A DNA stretch of 64,000 nt from Micromonospora sp. RP3T (GTDB taxonomy: Bacteria > Actinomycetota > Actinomycetes > Mycobacteriales > Micromonosporaceae): the NCBI RefSeq assembly GCF_003027925.1, contig NZ_PYPS01000032.1, positions 1 to 64,000 on the forward strand, in the 5' to 3' direction. Within the stretch, counting starts at the first letter, position 1. Each line of letters starts with the position of its first letter. Under the pieces are notes generated by a model. It did no database searches. It was not told the origin of the DNA and was given only the letters and a program-made list of their open reading frames with translations. Position numbers and translations under genes: made by a program. Below, in pieces: positions 18,316 through 26,971 of this stretch.

Positions 18316-19143
18316 ATGACGGAGATGACGGTGGGCGTACCCCGGCGGTGGGCCGGCTGGGCGCGGACCCGGCACCTGGCCGGGATGGTCGTGGCGATGG
18401 TGGCCGGCATGGTGGTGCTCGGCCCGCTGTGGCGGATCGGCGGGGAACTGCTGGGCGGCGAAGGCGTGCTCGCCCGGCCGGACGTGGGCGCGCTGCTGAT
18501 GGCCACGGACATGGCGGTGGGCATGGTCGCCTGGATGTGGTACCGGGGCGACGGGTGGACCGCCGCCGGGGAGATGAGCGCGGCCATGTACGCACCGTTC
18601 CTGCTCCTCCTCCCGGCCTGGTGGGCGGGGTGGGTCGGGGACGACGTGCTGCTGCTCGGCGGTCACCTGCTGATGCTGCCGGCGATGGCGCTGGTGGCGC
18701 TGCGGCACCGGCACCCGGCGACCACGCCGCCCCGCCGGCACCCGGTGGTGGCGGCGGCGGCGCGGCGCTGGCCGGTCGGCCTGGCGCTGCTGATCACCGT
18801 CGACATGTGGTTCGCCCCGGGCGTGGTGTCGCCGTGGTCGCTGCTCGTGCTGCCGGCCGGCTACCTGGTCGTCGGCGCGTGGCGACGGCAACTCGGCGAC
18901 CGGCGGCGGCGCACGGTCCAACTCGTCGGGCTGGCCGTCTGGGGCGGCCTGGCGGCCGTGGCGCTGGCCGCGCCGGCCCACGTCGCCGGCACGCTGGTCG
19001 GCCTGGGCTGGCTCGGACACGCCGGCTGGGACCTGTGGCACCACCGCGCCGACCGGGTGGTGCCGCGCGGGTACGCGGAGTGGTGCGGGGCGCTCGACGT
19101 GGTGGTGGGGGTGACCACCCTGCTGGCGGTCGCGTCGGGGTGA
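18316..19143 (+). CDS. Polytopic membrane protein of unknown function
   Basis: A 275-residue protein with seven to eight hydrophobic helices, the first being HLAGMVVAMVAGMVVLG. Met-rich helices (MATDMAVGMVAWMW) and a His-rich loop near the C-terminus (GHAGWDLWHHRADRVVP) could bind metal or heme, but no family motif is recognised. The ATG at 18316 follows a G-rich stretch. It is separated from its neighbours by more than 100 bp on each side, so it is probably a single transcription unit. Confidence 0.7.
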   Translation: MTEMTVGVPRRWAGWARTRHLAGMVVAMVAGMVVLGPLWRIGGELLGGEGVLARPDVGALLMATDMAVGMVAWMWYRGDGWTAAGEMSAAMYAPFLLLLPAWWAGWVGDDVLLLGGHLLMLPAMALVALRHRHPATTPPRRHPVVAAAARRWPVGLALLITVDMWFAPGVVSPWSLLVLPAGYLVVGAWRRQLGDRRRRTVQLVGLAVWGGLAAVALAAPAHVAGTLVGLGWLGHAGWDLWHHRADRVVPRGYAEWCGALDVVVGVTTLLAVASG

Positions 19144-19244
19144 ACCGGCCGGCGCACCGGACCCGGACGGGGTCGCGCGTGGTGCGGGGAACGTTTGCGC
19201 CGGTCGCCGCGACCCGCGTCCGGCGGTGATGAAAGGCTTGCCGC

Positions 19245-21008
19245 ATGAGCGCCGCACCGACCCCGACCGAGCCCACCACCCCCGCCGCCGACGAGGACAC
19301 CGCCGCCTTCGCGGATCTCGGGCTGCGCACCGAACTGCTGGGCGCGCTGTCCGCCCTCGGCTACGAGGAGCCCACGCCGATCCAGAGCGAGGCCATCCCG
19401 CCGCTGCTGGCCGGCCGGGACCTGCTCGGGCAGGCGGCGACCGGCACCGGCAAGACGGCCGCGTTCGCGCTGCCGCTGCTGCAGCGGATGCCCACGCCGC
19501 GCCCGGACGGCGACCCGGTGTCGCTGGTGCTGGTGCCGACGCGGGAGCTGGCGGTGCAGGTCTCCGAGGCGTTCCACCGCTACGGCAAGGATCTGGGCGC
19601 CCGGGTGCTGCCGATCTACGGCGGCCAGCCGATCGGCCGGCAGCTCCGCGCGCTCGACCACGGGGTGGACGTGGTGGTCGCCACGCCCGGGCGCGCGCTC
19701 GACCACATCGCCCGGGGCACGCTGCGGCTCGGTTCGCTGGCCACCGTGGTGCTGGACGAGGCGGACGAGATGCTCGACATGGGCTTCGCCGAGGACATCG
19801 AGGCGATCCTGGAGCACGCCCCCGAGGGCCGGCAGACGGTGCTCTTCTCGGCCACCATGCCGGCCCGCATCGACGGGCTGGCCCGGCAGCACCTGACCGA
19901 CCCGGTGCGGATCCGGATCGAACGCGAACGCCAGGTGGCCGGCGAGGCGCCGCGGGTACGGCAGAGCGCCTACATCGTGGCGCGGGCGCACAAGCCGGCC
20001 GCGCTGGGCCGGGTGCTGGACGTCGAGTCGCCCACCGCGGCGATCGTGTTCTGCCGCAGCCGGGAGGAGGTGGACCGGCTCACCGAGACGATGAACGGTC
20101 GGGGGTACCGGGCCGAGGCGCTGCACGGCGGGATGAGCCAGGAGCAGCGGGACCGGGTGATGGGCCGGCTGCGCTCCGGCACCGCGGACCTGCTGGTCGC
20201 CACCGACGTGGCGGCCCGCGGGCTGGACGTCGAGCAGCTCACCCACGTGGTGAACTACGACGTCCCGTCCGCGCCGGAGTCGTACGTGCACCGGATCGGC
20301 CGGGTGGGCCGGGCCGGCCGGGAGGGCGTGGCGATCACGCTCGCCGAGCCGCGCGAGCACCGGATGCTGAAGACGATCGAGCGGGTCACCGGCCAGCGGA
20401 TCACGGTGGACAAGATCCCGACGGTGGCCGACCTGCGGACCCGGCGGTTCGAGCTGACCCAGGCCGCGGTGCGGGAGTCGGTGCTCGAGGACGACCTGGA
20501 GCCGTTCCGGGCGGTCGTCGAGTCGCTGACCGACGAGTTCGACCTGATGGAGGTCGCGCTCGCCGCGGTGCGGTTGGCGCACGAGGCCACGCTGCCCGGC
20601 ACCGCTGACGAGGAGGAGGAGATCCCCCAGGTCGCGGTCCGCGCGAACCGGGAGGGCCGGCCCGGCGCCGAGGGTCGGGACCGGCGCGGTGGCGGCCGGT
20701 CCCGCGCCGTCGGCATGACCCAGGTCTTCATCGGGTTGGGCCGCCGGGCCGGGGTACGCCCGCAGGACCTGGTCGGCGCGATCACCGGGGAGACCGGGGT
20801 GAGCGGGCGGGACATCGGCTCGATCGAGATCGCCGACCGGTTCTCCCTGGTGGAGGTGCCGCAGGGGATGGCCGACGAGGTGATCCGGGGCCTGCGGGGC
20901 AGCACCATCAAGGGTCGCAAGGCCACCGTCCGGCGGGACCGGGACGGTGAGGGCGACGGTGGCGGTGAGCGTCGCTTCGACCCCCGGGACCGGCGCGACC
21001 GCAGGTAG
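19245..21008 (+). CDS. DEAD-box RNA helicase with DbpA-type C-terminal domain
   Basis: A 587-residue ATP-dependent RNA helicase (CsdA/DeaD type) acting in ribosome assembly, RNA decay and cold adaptation. Motifs in order: Q-motif region EPTPIQ, motif I ATGTGKT, Ia PTREL, Ib TPGR, II DEAD, III SAT, V ATDVAARGLD, VI HRIGRVGRAG. After a charged linker, residues about 495-565 form a DbpA RNA-binding (RRM-like) domain (FIGLGRRAGVRPQDLVGAI...STIKGRKATV), and the protein ends in a basic, Arg/Asp/Gly-rich tail. The N-terminal 20 residues are Thr/Pro-rich and variable. Confidence 0.93.
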   Translation: MSAAPTPTEPTTPAADEDTAAFADLGLRTELLGALSALGYEEPTPIQSEAIPPLLAGRDLLGQAATGTGKTAAFALPLLQRMPTPRPDGDPVSLVLVPTRELAVQVSEAFHRYGKDLGARVLPIYGGQPIGRQLRALDHGVDVVVATPGRALDHIARGTLRLGSLATVVLDEADEMLDMGFAEDIEAILEHAPEGRQTVLFSATMPARIDGLARQHLTDPVRIRIERERQVAGEAPRVRQSAYIVARAHKPAALGRVLDVESPTAAIVFCRSREEVDRLTETMNGRGYRAEALHGGMSQEQRDRVMGRLRSGTADLLVATDVAARGLDVEQLTHVVNYDVPSAPESYVHRIGRVGRAGREGVAITLAEPREHRMLKTIERVTGQRITVDKIPTVADLRTRRFELTQAAVRESVLEDDLEPFRAVVESLTDEFDLMEVALAAVRLAHEATLPGTADEEEEIPQVAVRANREGRPGAEGRDRRGGGRSRAVGMTQVFIGLGRRAGVRPQDLVGAITGETGVSGRDIGSIEIADRFSLVEVPQGMADEVIRGLRGSTIKGRKATVRRDRDGEGDGGGERRFDPRDRRDRR

Positions 21009-21045
21009 CCGGCCCGACGGCGGTCGCCTCCCGCCTTCCGCACCA

Positions 21046-21080
21046 CGAACCCCCGCCGCCCGGCGGGCGACGGGGGTTCG
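21046..21080. terminator. Bidirectional terminator hairpin
   Basis: Arms CGAACCCCCG (21046-21055) and CGGGGGTTCG (21071-21080), with five further inner pairs after one mismatch, form a 15-bp stem. It lies in the 82-bp gap between the convergent helicase and lon genes. Confidence 0.65.
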
Positions 21081-21090
21081 ACGGGGCCGG

Positions 21091-23427
21091 TCAGGCCGCG
21101 GTGAGCGGCTGGCCGCCGAGGCTCTGGGCGTCCACCTCGGCCGGACGCAGCGCCAGCGCGAGCACGTCCGCCACGTCGGCGAGGGTGTGCACGGTCAGCG
21201 CCTCGCGCACCTCGGCCGGCAGGTCGTCCAGGTCCGGCTCGTTGCGCTTCGGGATGATCACCTCGGTGAGGCCGGCCCGGTGCGCGGCGAGCAGCTTCTG
21301 CTTCACGCCGCCGATGGGCAGCACCCGGCCGGAGAGTGTCACCTCGCCGGTCATCCCGAACTCGGGCCGCACCGGCCGGCCGGTGACCAGGGACGCCAGC
21401 GCGGTGACCATGGTGATGCCGGCGCTGGGACCGTCCTTCGGCACCGCGCCCGCCGGGAAGTGCACGTGGATCCGCCGCCCGGCGAGGGTGTTCGGGTCGA
21501 TGCCGAGGCGTCGTCCGTTGGAGCGCAGGTAGGACAGCGCGATGTGCGCCGACTCCTTCATCACGTCCCCGAGCTGACCGGTGAGGGTCAGGCCCGGCTC
21601 GCCCTCCATGCTGGTCGCCTCGATGAAGAGCACGTCCCCGCCGGCGCCGGTGACCGCCAGGCCGGTGGCCACGCCGGGCACCGCCGTACGTTCGGCCGAC
21701 TCCGGGGTGAACTTGGGCCGACCCAGGTAGCGGGCCAGGTTGGCGGTGTCGACGCGGACCGGCGCCGGGTCGGACGCCAACGCGACGGTCACCTTGCGCA
21801 GGATCTTCGCCAGGGCCCGTTCGAGCTGCCGGACGCCGGCCTCCCGGGTGTACTCCCCGGCGATCAGCGCCAGCGCCTCGTCGGCGACGGTCACCTCGTC
21901 GGCGGTCAGCCCGGCCCGCTGCTGCTGCCGGGGCAGCAGGTGGTCCCGGGCGATGGCCACCTTCTCGTCCTCGGTGTAGCCGTCCAGCGTGACCAGCTCC
22001 ATCCGGTCCAGCAACGGGCCGGGGATGTTCTCCACCACGTTGGCGGTGGCCAGGAAGAGCACGTCGGACAGGTCGAGGTCGACCTCGAGGTAGTGGTCGC
22101 GGAAGGTGTGGTTCTGCGCCGGGTCGAGCACCTCCAGCAGGGCCGCCGCCGGGTCGCCGGCGTAGCCGACGGCCAGCTTGTCGACCTCGTCGAGCAGCAC
22201 GACCGGGTTCATCGAGCCGGCCTCACGCAGCGCCCGCACGATGCGGCCGGGCAGCGCGCCGACGTAGGTGCGCCGGTGGCCCCGGATCTCGGCCTCGTCC
22301 CGCACCCCGCCGAGCGAGACCCGGACGAACGTGCGACCCAGCGCCCGGGCGACCGACTCGCCCAGGCTGGTCTTGCCGACGCCGGGCGGGCCGGCCAGGG
22401 CGAGCACCGCGCCGGAGCCGCGTCCGCCGACCACGCCGAGGTTGCGCTCCGCGCGGCGGTTGCGCACCGCGAGGTACTCCAGGATGCGGTCCTTCACGTC
22501 GGCCAGGCCGGCGTGGTCCGCGTCGAGCACCGCCCGGGCCGCGGCCAGGTCGGTGTTGTCCTCGGTACGCGTGCTCCACGGCATCTCCAGCACCGTGTCC
22601 AGCCAGGTACGGATCCAGCCCGCCTCGGGCGAGGCGTCGCTGGCCCGTTCCAGCTTGCCGACCTCGCGCAGGGCCGCCTCGCGGACCTTGTCCGGCAGGT
22701 CGGCGGACTCGACCCGGGCCCGGTAGTCGGCGGAGCCGTCCGGCTCGTCCTCGCCGAGTTCCTTGCGGATCGCGGCGAGCTGCTGCCGGAGCAGGAACTC
22801 CCGCTGGGATTTCTCCAGCCCTTCCCGGACGTCGGTGTTGATCTGCTCGGTGACCTCCTGCTCGGCGAGGTGCTCCTTCACCCAGCCGACCAGCAGCTCC
22901 AGCCGGGCGGTGACGTCCGGCGCGGCGAGCAGCTCGGTCTTCTGCGTCAGGCTGAGCCAGGGCGCGTAGCCGGCCGAGTCGGCCAGTTCGGAGAGGTCGG
23001 TCATCCGCTCCATGGCGTCGATGACCTGCCAGGCGCCGCGCTGCTGGAGCACCGAGGTCATCAGCGCGCGGTACTCGCGGGCCAGTTCCCGGGCCCGGCC
23101 GGCCGGCGCGGGTTCGTCGAGGGTGGTCGCCTCGACCCAGAGCGCCGCGCCCGGGCCGGGTACGCCGGAGCCGATGCGGGCACGGGTGATGCCACGCACC
23201 ACGGCCGCCGGTTCGCCGCTGGGCAGTCGGCCCACCTTCTCGAGGGTGGCGACCACGCCGACCGAGCCGTACTCGCCGTCGATGCGGGGCACCGCCAGCA
23301 GCGTCTTGTCGCCGGTGGCGCGGGCCGCGTCGACAGCGGCCTGGGTGGTCGGGTCGAGGGTCACCGGGACGACCATCCCGGGCAGCAGGACGGCGTCGGT
23401 CAGGGGAAGTACCGGAAGAGTTGCCAT
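21091..23427 (-). CDS. lon: ATP-dependent protease Lon (LonA type)
   Basis: A 778-residue cytoplasmic protease that degrades misfolded and regulatory proteins. The N-terminal LON domain covers about residues 1-200 and is followed by a coiled-coil linker (LRQQLAAIRKELGE). The AAA+ module has Walker A GPPGVGKTS and Walker B VVLLDEVDK. The C-terminal protease domain carries the Ser-Lys dyad: S668 in KDGPSAGIT and K709 in GGVKQK. Length and order match bacterial LonA. An HspR-type HAIR element lies about 20-40 bp upstream of the ATG, so it is probably heat-shock controlled. Confidence 0.96.
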   Translation of the reverse strand: MATLPVLPLTDAVLLPGMVVPVTLDPTTQAAVDAARATGDKTLLAVPRIDGEYGSVGVVATLEKVGRLPSGEPAAVVRGITRARIGSGVPGPGAALWVEATTLDEPAPAGRARELAREYRALMTSVLQQRGAWQVIDAMERMTDLSELADSAGYAPWLSLTQKTELLAAPDVTARLELLVGWVKEHLAEQEVTEQINTDVREGLEKSQREFLLRQQLAAIRKELGEDEPDGSADYRARVESADLPDKVREAALREVGKLERASDASPEAGWIRTWLDTVLEMPWSTRTEDNTDLAAARAVLDADHAGLADVKDRILEYLAVRNRRAERNLGVVGGRGSGAVLALAGPPGVGKTSLGESVARALGRTFVRVSLGGVRDEAEIRGHRRTYVGALPGRIVRALREAGSMNPVVLLDEVDKLAVGYAGDPAAALLEVLDPAQNHTFRDHYLEVDLDLSDVLFLATANVVENIPGPLLDRMELVTLDGYTEDEKVAIARDHLLPRQQQRAGLTADEVTVADEALALIAGEYTREAGVRQLERALAKILRKVTVALASDPAPVRVDTANLARYLGRPKFTPESAERTAVPGVATGLAVTGAGGDVLFIEATSMEGEPGLTLTGQLGDVMKESAHIALSYLRSNGRRLGIDPNTLAGRRIHVHFPAGAVPKDGPSAGITMVTALASLVTGRPVRPEFGMTGEVTLSGRVLPIGGVKQKLLAAHRAGLTEVIIPKRNEPDLDDLPAEVREALTVHTLADVADVLALALRPAEVDAQSLGGQPLTAA

Positions 23428-23447
23428 CGAACACCTGCCATCAGTTG

Positions 23448-23468
23448 GTTGAGCGTGTCTGGCTCAAG
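23448..23468. promoter_or_regulatory. HAIR element (HspR operator) of lon
   Basis: TTGAGC (23449-23454), a 7-bp spacer, and GCTCAA (23462-23467) match the arrangement of the HspR-associated inverted repeat, CTTGAGT-N7-ACTCAAG, with one changed base in each arm. HspR represses the dnaK operon, clpB and, in Streptomyces, lon. The position immediately upstream of lon supports the assignment. Confidence 0.8.
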
Positions 23469-23650
23469 TAACAAACCGTGCACCTTGTTCCAGCTTGTGA
23501 CCCACGCCACGTCCCACCCACTCCGCACCTATTGACGGTCCATCGTTTACCCCGACCCGCCGAATGGAAAGTGTCGGGTATTGTTGCGGAATTACCGCCA
23601 GGTAGGTCAAACTCTTAGCCACACCCCGCCCGACACAGGGAGTAATGGCG

Positions 23651-23998
23651 ATGGCAAGGAAAGTAATCACCGTTCTGACGGACGACCTCGACGGCGGAAA
23701 GGCCGATCGGACCGTCGAGTTCAGCTTGGACGGCGTGGCCTACACGATCGACGTCTCCGACGAGAACGCGGGCGTCCTGCGTAAAGCGCTGGACCCGTAC
23801 ATCAACGCTGGCCGGCGCATCGGCCGCGGACCCGTCGACGCCGGCCGCGCGGCGCGGCGCCCCACCCGGCCGAGCACCTCGGGAATGGACCGCGAGCAGA
23901 ACCGCGCCATCCGCGAATGGGCCGCCAAGAACGGCTACGAGATTTCCGAGCGCGGGCGCATCCCGGTCTCCGTGGTGGAGGCGTACAAGAGCCGCTGA
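23651..23998 (+). CDS. lsr2: Lsr2 family nucleoid-associated protein
   Basis: A 115-residue H-NS-like DNA bridging and silencing protein of actinobacteria. The N-terminal dimerisation domain starts ARKVITVLTDDLDG, and the C-terminal DNA-binding domain contains IREWAAKNGYE and the AT-hook-like R-G-R core in SERGRIPVSV. It should bind AT-rich and horizontally acquired DNA. The second ATG (23651) is preferred because AGGGAG lies nine bases before it and family members begin M-A-[KR]-K; the ATG at 23645 is too close. A terminator follows. Confidence 0.95.
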   Translation: MARKVITVLTDDLDGGKADRTVEFSLDGVAYTIDVSDENAGVLRKALDPYINAGRRIGRGPVDAGRAARRPTRPSTSGMDREQNRAIREWAAKNGYEISERGRIPVSVVEAYKSR

Positions 23999-24011
23999 GG
24001 CTCCCGGTTCA

Positions 24012-24067
24012 CGGTCGGGCGCCACGGGGTCACGCTGGGAATCAGCGGGGCCCCGACCGGCTTTTTT
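24012..24067 (+). terminator. Intrinsic terminator of lsr2
   Basis: CGGTCGGG (24012-24019) pairs exactly with CCCGACCG (24052-24059), with secondary structure possible inside the loop, and TTTTTT follows at 24062-24067. This is one of the few classical U-tract terminators in the window. Confidence 0.75.
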
Positions 24068-24373
24068 GGTCGACAATTTTCATCCGGCTCGATCGACTCG
24101 GCAGCAACTTTCTCGGCGCGCGCACCGCACGGTGCGCCACCTGCCGCACCCAGCCTTTCGTGCTGACCGCAGCGACGACGCGGCCGGCGCTCGGGCCGCC
24201 CCCGGGGCCCCGTCGTCGGCACCCGGGGGCCGCCGGACGGTCGGGCGGACAGCGCCGCCGCGCGCTTGCGCGACGGGCGGCGCGCCACCGGCCGCACACC
24301 GGGGCGACGGCACCGACGACTCCAGCCCGGTAGGACCACCGACGACGCGGCCCGACCGACCCGGCCGCGAAGC

Positions 24374-24411
24374 GGCCGGAGCCGCCCGGGCGTACCCGGG
24401 CGGCTCCGGCC
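24374..24411 (-). terminator. Perfect 17-bp hairpin after the Asn/Gly-rich protein gene
   Basis: Arms 24374-24390 and 24395-24411 are exact complements around a 4-nt loop (CGTA). The hairpin starts 14 bp after the stop codon of the secreted protein gene on the minus strand. No T-run is present. Confidence 0.65.
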
Positions 24412-24424
24412 GTCGGCAAGCGGG

Positions 24425-25723
24425 TCAGTTGACCTGGATGCGCACCACGTCGATGGCGGGGGTCTGGTTCGCCCGCTCCATCATCGGGATCCGGTGCGAG
24501 CCGTCGCCGGCCCAGACCGAGCACTGGGCCAGGCCCGAATCCGGCAGACCCGGGATCTGGATCAGCACGTCGTCCGGCTGGGACCCGCCCCGGCCGTCCT
24601 CGGTGGCGACGAAGAAGGCCGGCACGTCCTGCGGGTTCGGGGGCTGCCGGGTGCTGCCGAGCATCCGGCACGCGGTGTGGAAGTGACCACGGACCAGACC
24701 CTGGTCGTTGAGCAGCGAACTCTCCAGGTAGTAACCGCCCTGCCCGGCGGCGAGGAAGCGGTCCCGCACCAGGTTCCTCGTGGTGACCCGGAGCGTGAAC
24801 GGCTGGTTGCGCTGCACCTGGTTGGGGAACTGCGTGATGAGCAGCGACGGGTTGTTCGCCGCGGCGCCGACCTCACCGAACGCGGTGCTCACGCACCGGT
24901 TGCCGTTCTGGAAGCCGTTGTGCGCCTCCAACTTGCTGTTGGCGCAGTCCTTGGCCAGCACGTTCAGGCCGTTGTTGCCGCCGTTGTTCTGGCCACCGCC
25001 GTTGTTGTTGCCGCCGTTCTGGCCACCGTTGTTGTTGCCACCGTTCTGGCCGCCGGTGTTGCCGCCGTTCTGACCGCCGTTGTTGGCCCCGCCGGTGTTG
25101 CCGCCGTTCTGCGCGTTGTCGGCCAGCGCGCACGGGGCGAGCTTGTCCAGCCCCTGCGGACGCTGGCCGCCCCGCCCGATGGCGGTGGCGATCCGGTTCA
25201 CCGTCGCGGTCCGCTTGTCGGCGAGCGGCCGGAGGATCGCGTTGTTGATGAAGTCGCCGCCGTTGCGGCCGTCCGCCGCGAGACGTCGGTTCGCCTCCGC
25301 GATCTGGCTGTCCAGCAGAGCCAGGTTGCGGTCCACCTCGGCGCGCGCCCGGGCGGGCACCTGCGGCAGCTTGCTCTTCACGTCCGGGCAGGTCACGGTC
25401 GGGGTGCCGGCGCCCGCGCCGCCCCCCTTGGTCTGCTGGCACTCGGCCGCCGACATCTGGCCGTCACCCCAGTGGTTCCGGACCCAGCGACCGTTCTGCC
25501 AGGTCCGGGTGGTGCTGCCCTGGCCGCCCGGCGCGGTCGCGCCCGCACTCGGGGCCACGCAGGACGCCGAGGCCGCGCGGGTGGTCGTCCGCCGGTCCTG
25601 GGCGGACGAGATCTGGGTGACGGCGACGATGCCGCCGAAGACCGCGAGCGTGCCGACCACGGCCAGCATCCGCTTGCTCCGCGCGTTACCGGATGACCGG
25701 CGCGCCCGTGTGGACCTGCGCAT
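24425..25723 (-). CDS. Secreted protein with Asn/Gly-rich repeat linker
   Basis: A 432-residue exported protein of unrecognised family. A twin-Arg-poor but basic N-terminus precedes one hydrophobic segment (MLAVVGTLAVFGGIVAV), followed by a Ser/Thr/Gly region with two Cys and WQNGRWVRNHWGDG. A helical central domain (residues about 125-210) leads to about 50 residues of N-G-G/N-N-N-G-G-Q repeats. The C-terminal domain (about 265-432) is conserved-looking, with YYLESSLLNDQG, GHFHTACRML and Cys pairs. The repeat is a flexible linker between two folded domains, possibly for surface display. ATG 25723 has AAGGAGAA upstream and opens at the signal; longer in-frame starts lack an RBS. Confidence 0.75.
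   Translation of the reverse strand: MRRSTRARRSSGNARSKRMLAVVGTLAVFGGIVAVTQISSAQDRRTTTRAASASCVAPSAGATAPGGQGSTTRTWQNGRWVRNHWGDGQMSAAECQQTKGGGAGAGTPTVTCPDVKSKLPQVPARARAEVDRNLALLDSQIAEANRRLAADGRNGGDFINNAILRPLADKRTATVNRIATAIGRGGQRPQGLDKLAPCALADNAQNGGNTGGANNGGQNGGNTGGQNGGNNNGGQNGGNNNGGGQNNGGNNGLNVLAKDCANSKLEAHNGFQNGNRCVSTAFGEVGAAANNPSLLITQFPNQVQRNQPFTLRVTTRNLVRDRFLAAGQGGYYLESSLLNDQGLVRGHFHTACRMLGSTRQPPNPQDVPAFFVATEDGRGGSQPDDVLIQIPGLPDSGLAQCSVWAGDGSHRIPMMERANQTPAIDVVRIQVN
24960..25110 (-). repeat. Low-complexity Asn/Gly codon repeats
   Basis: Tandem, imperfect triplet-based repeats (GTTGTT, CCGCCGTT, CTGGCCGCC units on the plus strand) encode the Asn/Gly/Gln linker of the secreted protein. All units keep frame, so this is a coding minisatellite that can vary in length between strains. 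Confidence 0.75.
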
Positions 25724-25971
25724 CGAATTGTTCTCCTTCTCGATCCGGTAGTTGACTGGTGATCCCGGCGGAATTCTTCGGGGTGGGATCACTGCGACGT
25801 CGGAGCCGCGCGTCAATGGCCGACGGTGCCCTTTCCGCACCGTCTCCGCGCCGTCCGAGCGCGGCGGAAGATCTGCGTCCATTCCCGCTTAGGTACGGAG
25901 CGCCGACGGCGAAGGTTCAACCGGAGATCGGAAAAAAATCGGTGGGCCGGCCGGTGGCCGGAGCGGGCCGG

Positions 25972-26925
25972 TCAGTCGACGCAGAGATGGTCGAACGCGA
26001 AGCCGCCGTCGAAGGACTCCCGCCGGGCGGCGAGGCGCCGCACCTGCTCGCGCAGTTCGGTCCGGTCCATCAGGGACGCCTCGTCGGCGGCCGGGTCGCG
26101 CAGCTTCTCCCCCAACGCCGTGGCGGCCAGGTCCTCGGCGAGCCGGCCCGGATCCACCCCGCAGGAGAAGTCGCGGGACGTCAGTCGCACCCGCTCCACC
26201 CGGCAGCGACCGGGCCGCACCTCGACCCAGCTCCAGCCCTCGGCCGGGCCACCGGACCACCGCACGTGCAGGCCGCGCACGATCGGGTCGGCCAGCCGGC
26301 CCGCCACGTACGCCTCGACCGCGGCGGCGCGGGCCACCGCGCCGAGGTCGTTGACCGGGCCGCGTCGGCCGTCCGGCAACCGGCCCACGATGTCGCGGAA
26401 CCCGACCGTCTCCCCGGCGTCCGGCCCGGTGCCGGCCGCGTAGGCGCGGGCGTCGAGCACGTACTCGACGAACCGGCGAACCTGCTCGCCGCCGAGCGTC
26501 GGTGACTCGACACGCAGCAGCGGCAGGCCCACGGCGTCGCAGACCGCGTCGGTCAGCCGCTCGGCGCGGCGGGCCGGCGAACCGTCCGGCGCGGGCGCGG
26601 CGAACCGGACGGCGAACCGTGGCCGACCGGTGTCGGCGGCGCACACCACCAGGTCGAGGACGGCCCGGCCGGCGGTGCTCCACTGGCTGCCGGTGACGCC
26701 GGGCGGCCGGCCCTGGACCAGCTCACCGAGACGTCGGTCGGCGTACCCGACGTGGCCGGCGCGGGCCAGCCGCGCCGGCGTGGCGGTCGGGATCGGCCGC
26801 AGCCAGGAGGCGGCCACGCTGCCGGTGCTGGTCATCTCGCACAATCCGTCCGTCGCTCGGTCGACGTCCGAGTGTATGGCGTCGATCATGGCGGTCGCTT
26901 CGGCGGTGCGGCGGAATCCGGGCAC
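25972..26925 (-). CDS. DUF2726-like protein of unknown function
   Basis: A 317-residue, probably cytoplasmic protein. Residues about 85-150 resemble the DUF2726 / PD-(D/E)XK-like pattern, in which a D-x-V-x-x-D-x-x-x-x-R strand (DLVVCAADTGRPRFAVRF) is followed by a helix and VGLPLLRVES. The acidic nuclease residues seem incomplete, so enzymatic activity is doubtful. The C-terminal half (RGLHVRWSGG... to FAFDHLCVD) has no recognised motif. The start is uncertain: GTG at 26925 or ATG at 26889, neither with a good RBS. It is divergent from the DICT-domain gene by 46 bp. Confidence 0.6.
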   Translation of the reverse strand: MPGFRRTAEATAMIDAIHSDVDRATDGLCEMTSTGSVAASWLRPIPTATPARLARAGHVGYADRRLGELVQGRPPGVTGSQWSTAGRAVLDLVVCAADTGRPRFAVRFAAPAPDGSPARRAERLTDAVCDAVGLPLLRVESPTLGGEQVRRFVEYVLDARAYAAGTGPDAGETVGFRDIVGRLPDGRRGPVNDLGAVARAAAVEAYVAGRLADPIVRGLHVRWSGGPAEGWSWVEVRPGRCRVERVRLTSRDFSCGVDPGRLAEDLAATALGEKLRDPAADEASLMDRTELREQVRRLAARRESFDGGFAFDHLCVD

Positions 26926-26959
26926 CCCGTCGGGCGGTGCGCCGTCGGGGTCGGCCCTC

Positions 26960-26965
26960 TAGGCT
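26960..26965 (+). promoter_or_regulatory. -10 box of a leaderless promoter
   Basis: TAGGCT ends six bases before the GTG start at 26972, placing the predicted transcription start at the initiation codon. No Shine-Dalgarno sequence is present. Confidence 0.45.
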
Positions 26966-26971
26966 CGGCGG

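Larger units (their letters stand above)
23999..24424. other. Gene-free interval bounded by two terminators
   Basis: This 426-bp interval lies between the convergent lsr2 and Asn/Gly-rich protein genes. It holds the lsr2 terminator at its left and a long perfect hairpin at its right. Between them is a smaller stem (GCGCACCG...GGTGCGC near 24120) and GC-rich sequence without convincing coding character on either strand. Confidence 0.5.

Noticed and set aside
20947..23535. Very long open frame on the plus strand opposite lon (over 800 codons)
   Set aside because: It is antisense to a well-supported Lon protease, its translation is rich in Arg/Gly/His/Gln without any domain, and long shadow frames are normal at this GC content.
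24066..24686. Possible small gene in the interval after lsr2
   Set aside because: The frame crosses two terminator hairpins and the end of a convergent gene, lacks an RBS and has no recognisable protein features.
24960..25110. Short tandem repeats resembling a CRISPR array
   Set aside because: Units are 6-18 bp, irregular, keep reading frame and encode an Asn/Gly linker; there are no unique spacers or cas genes.
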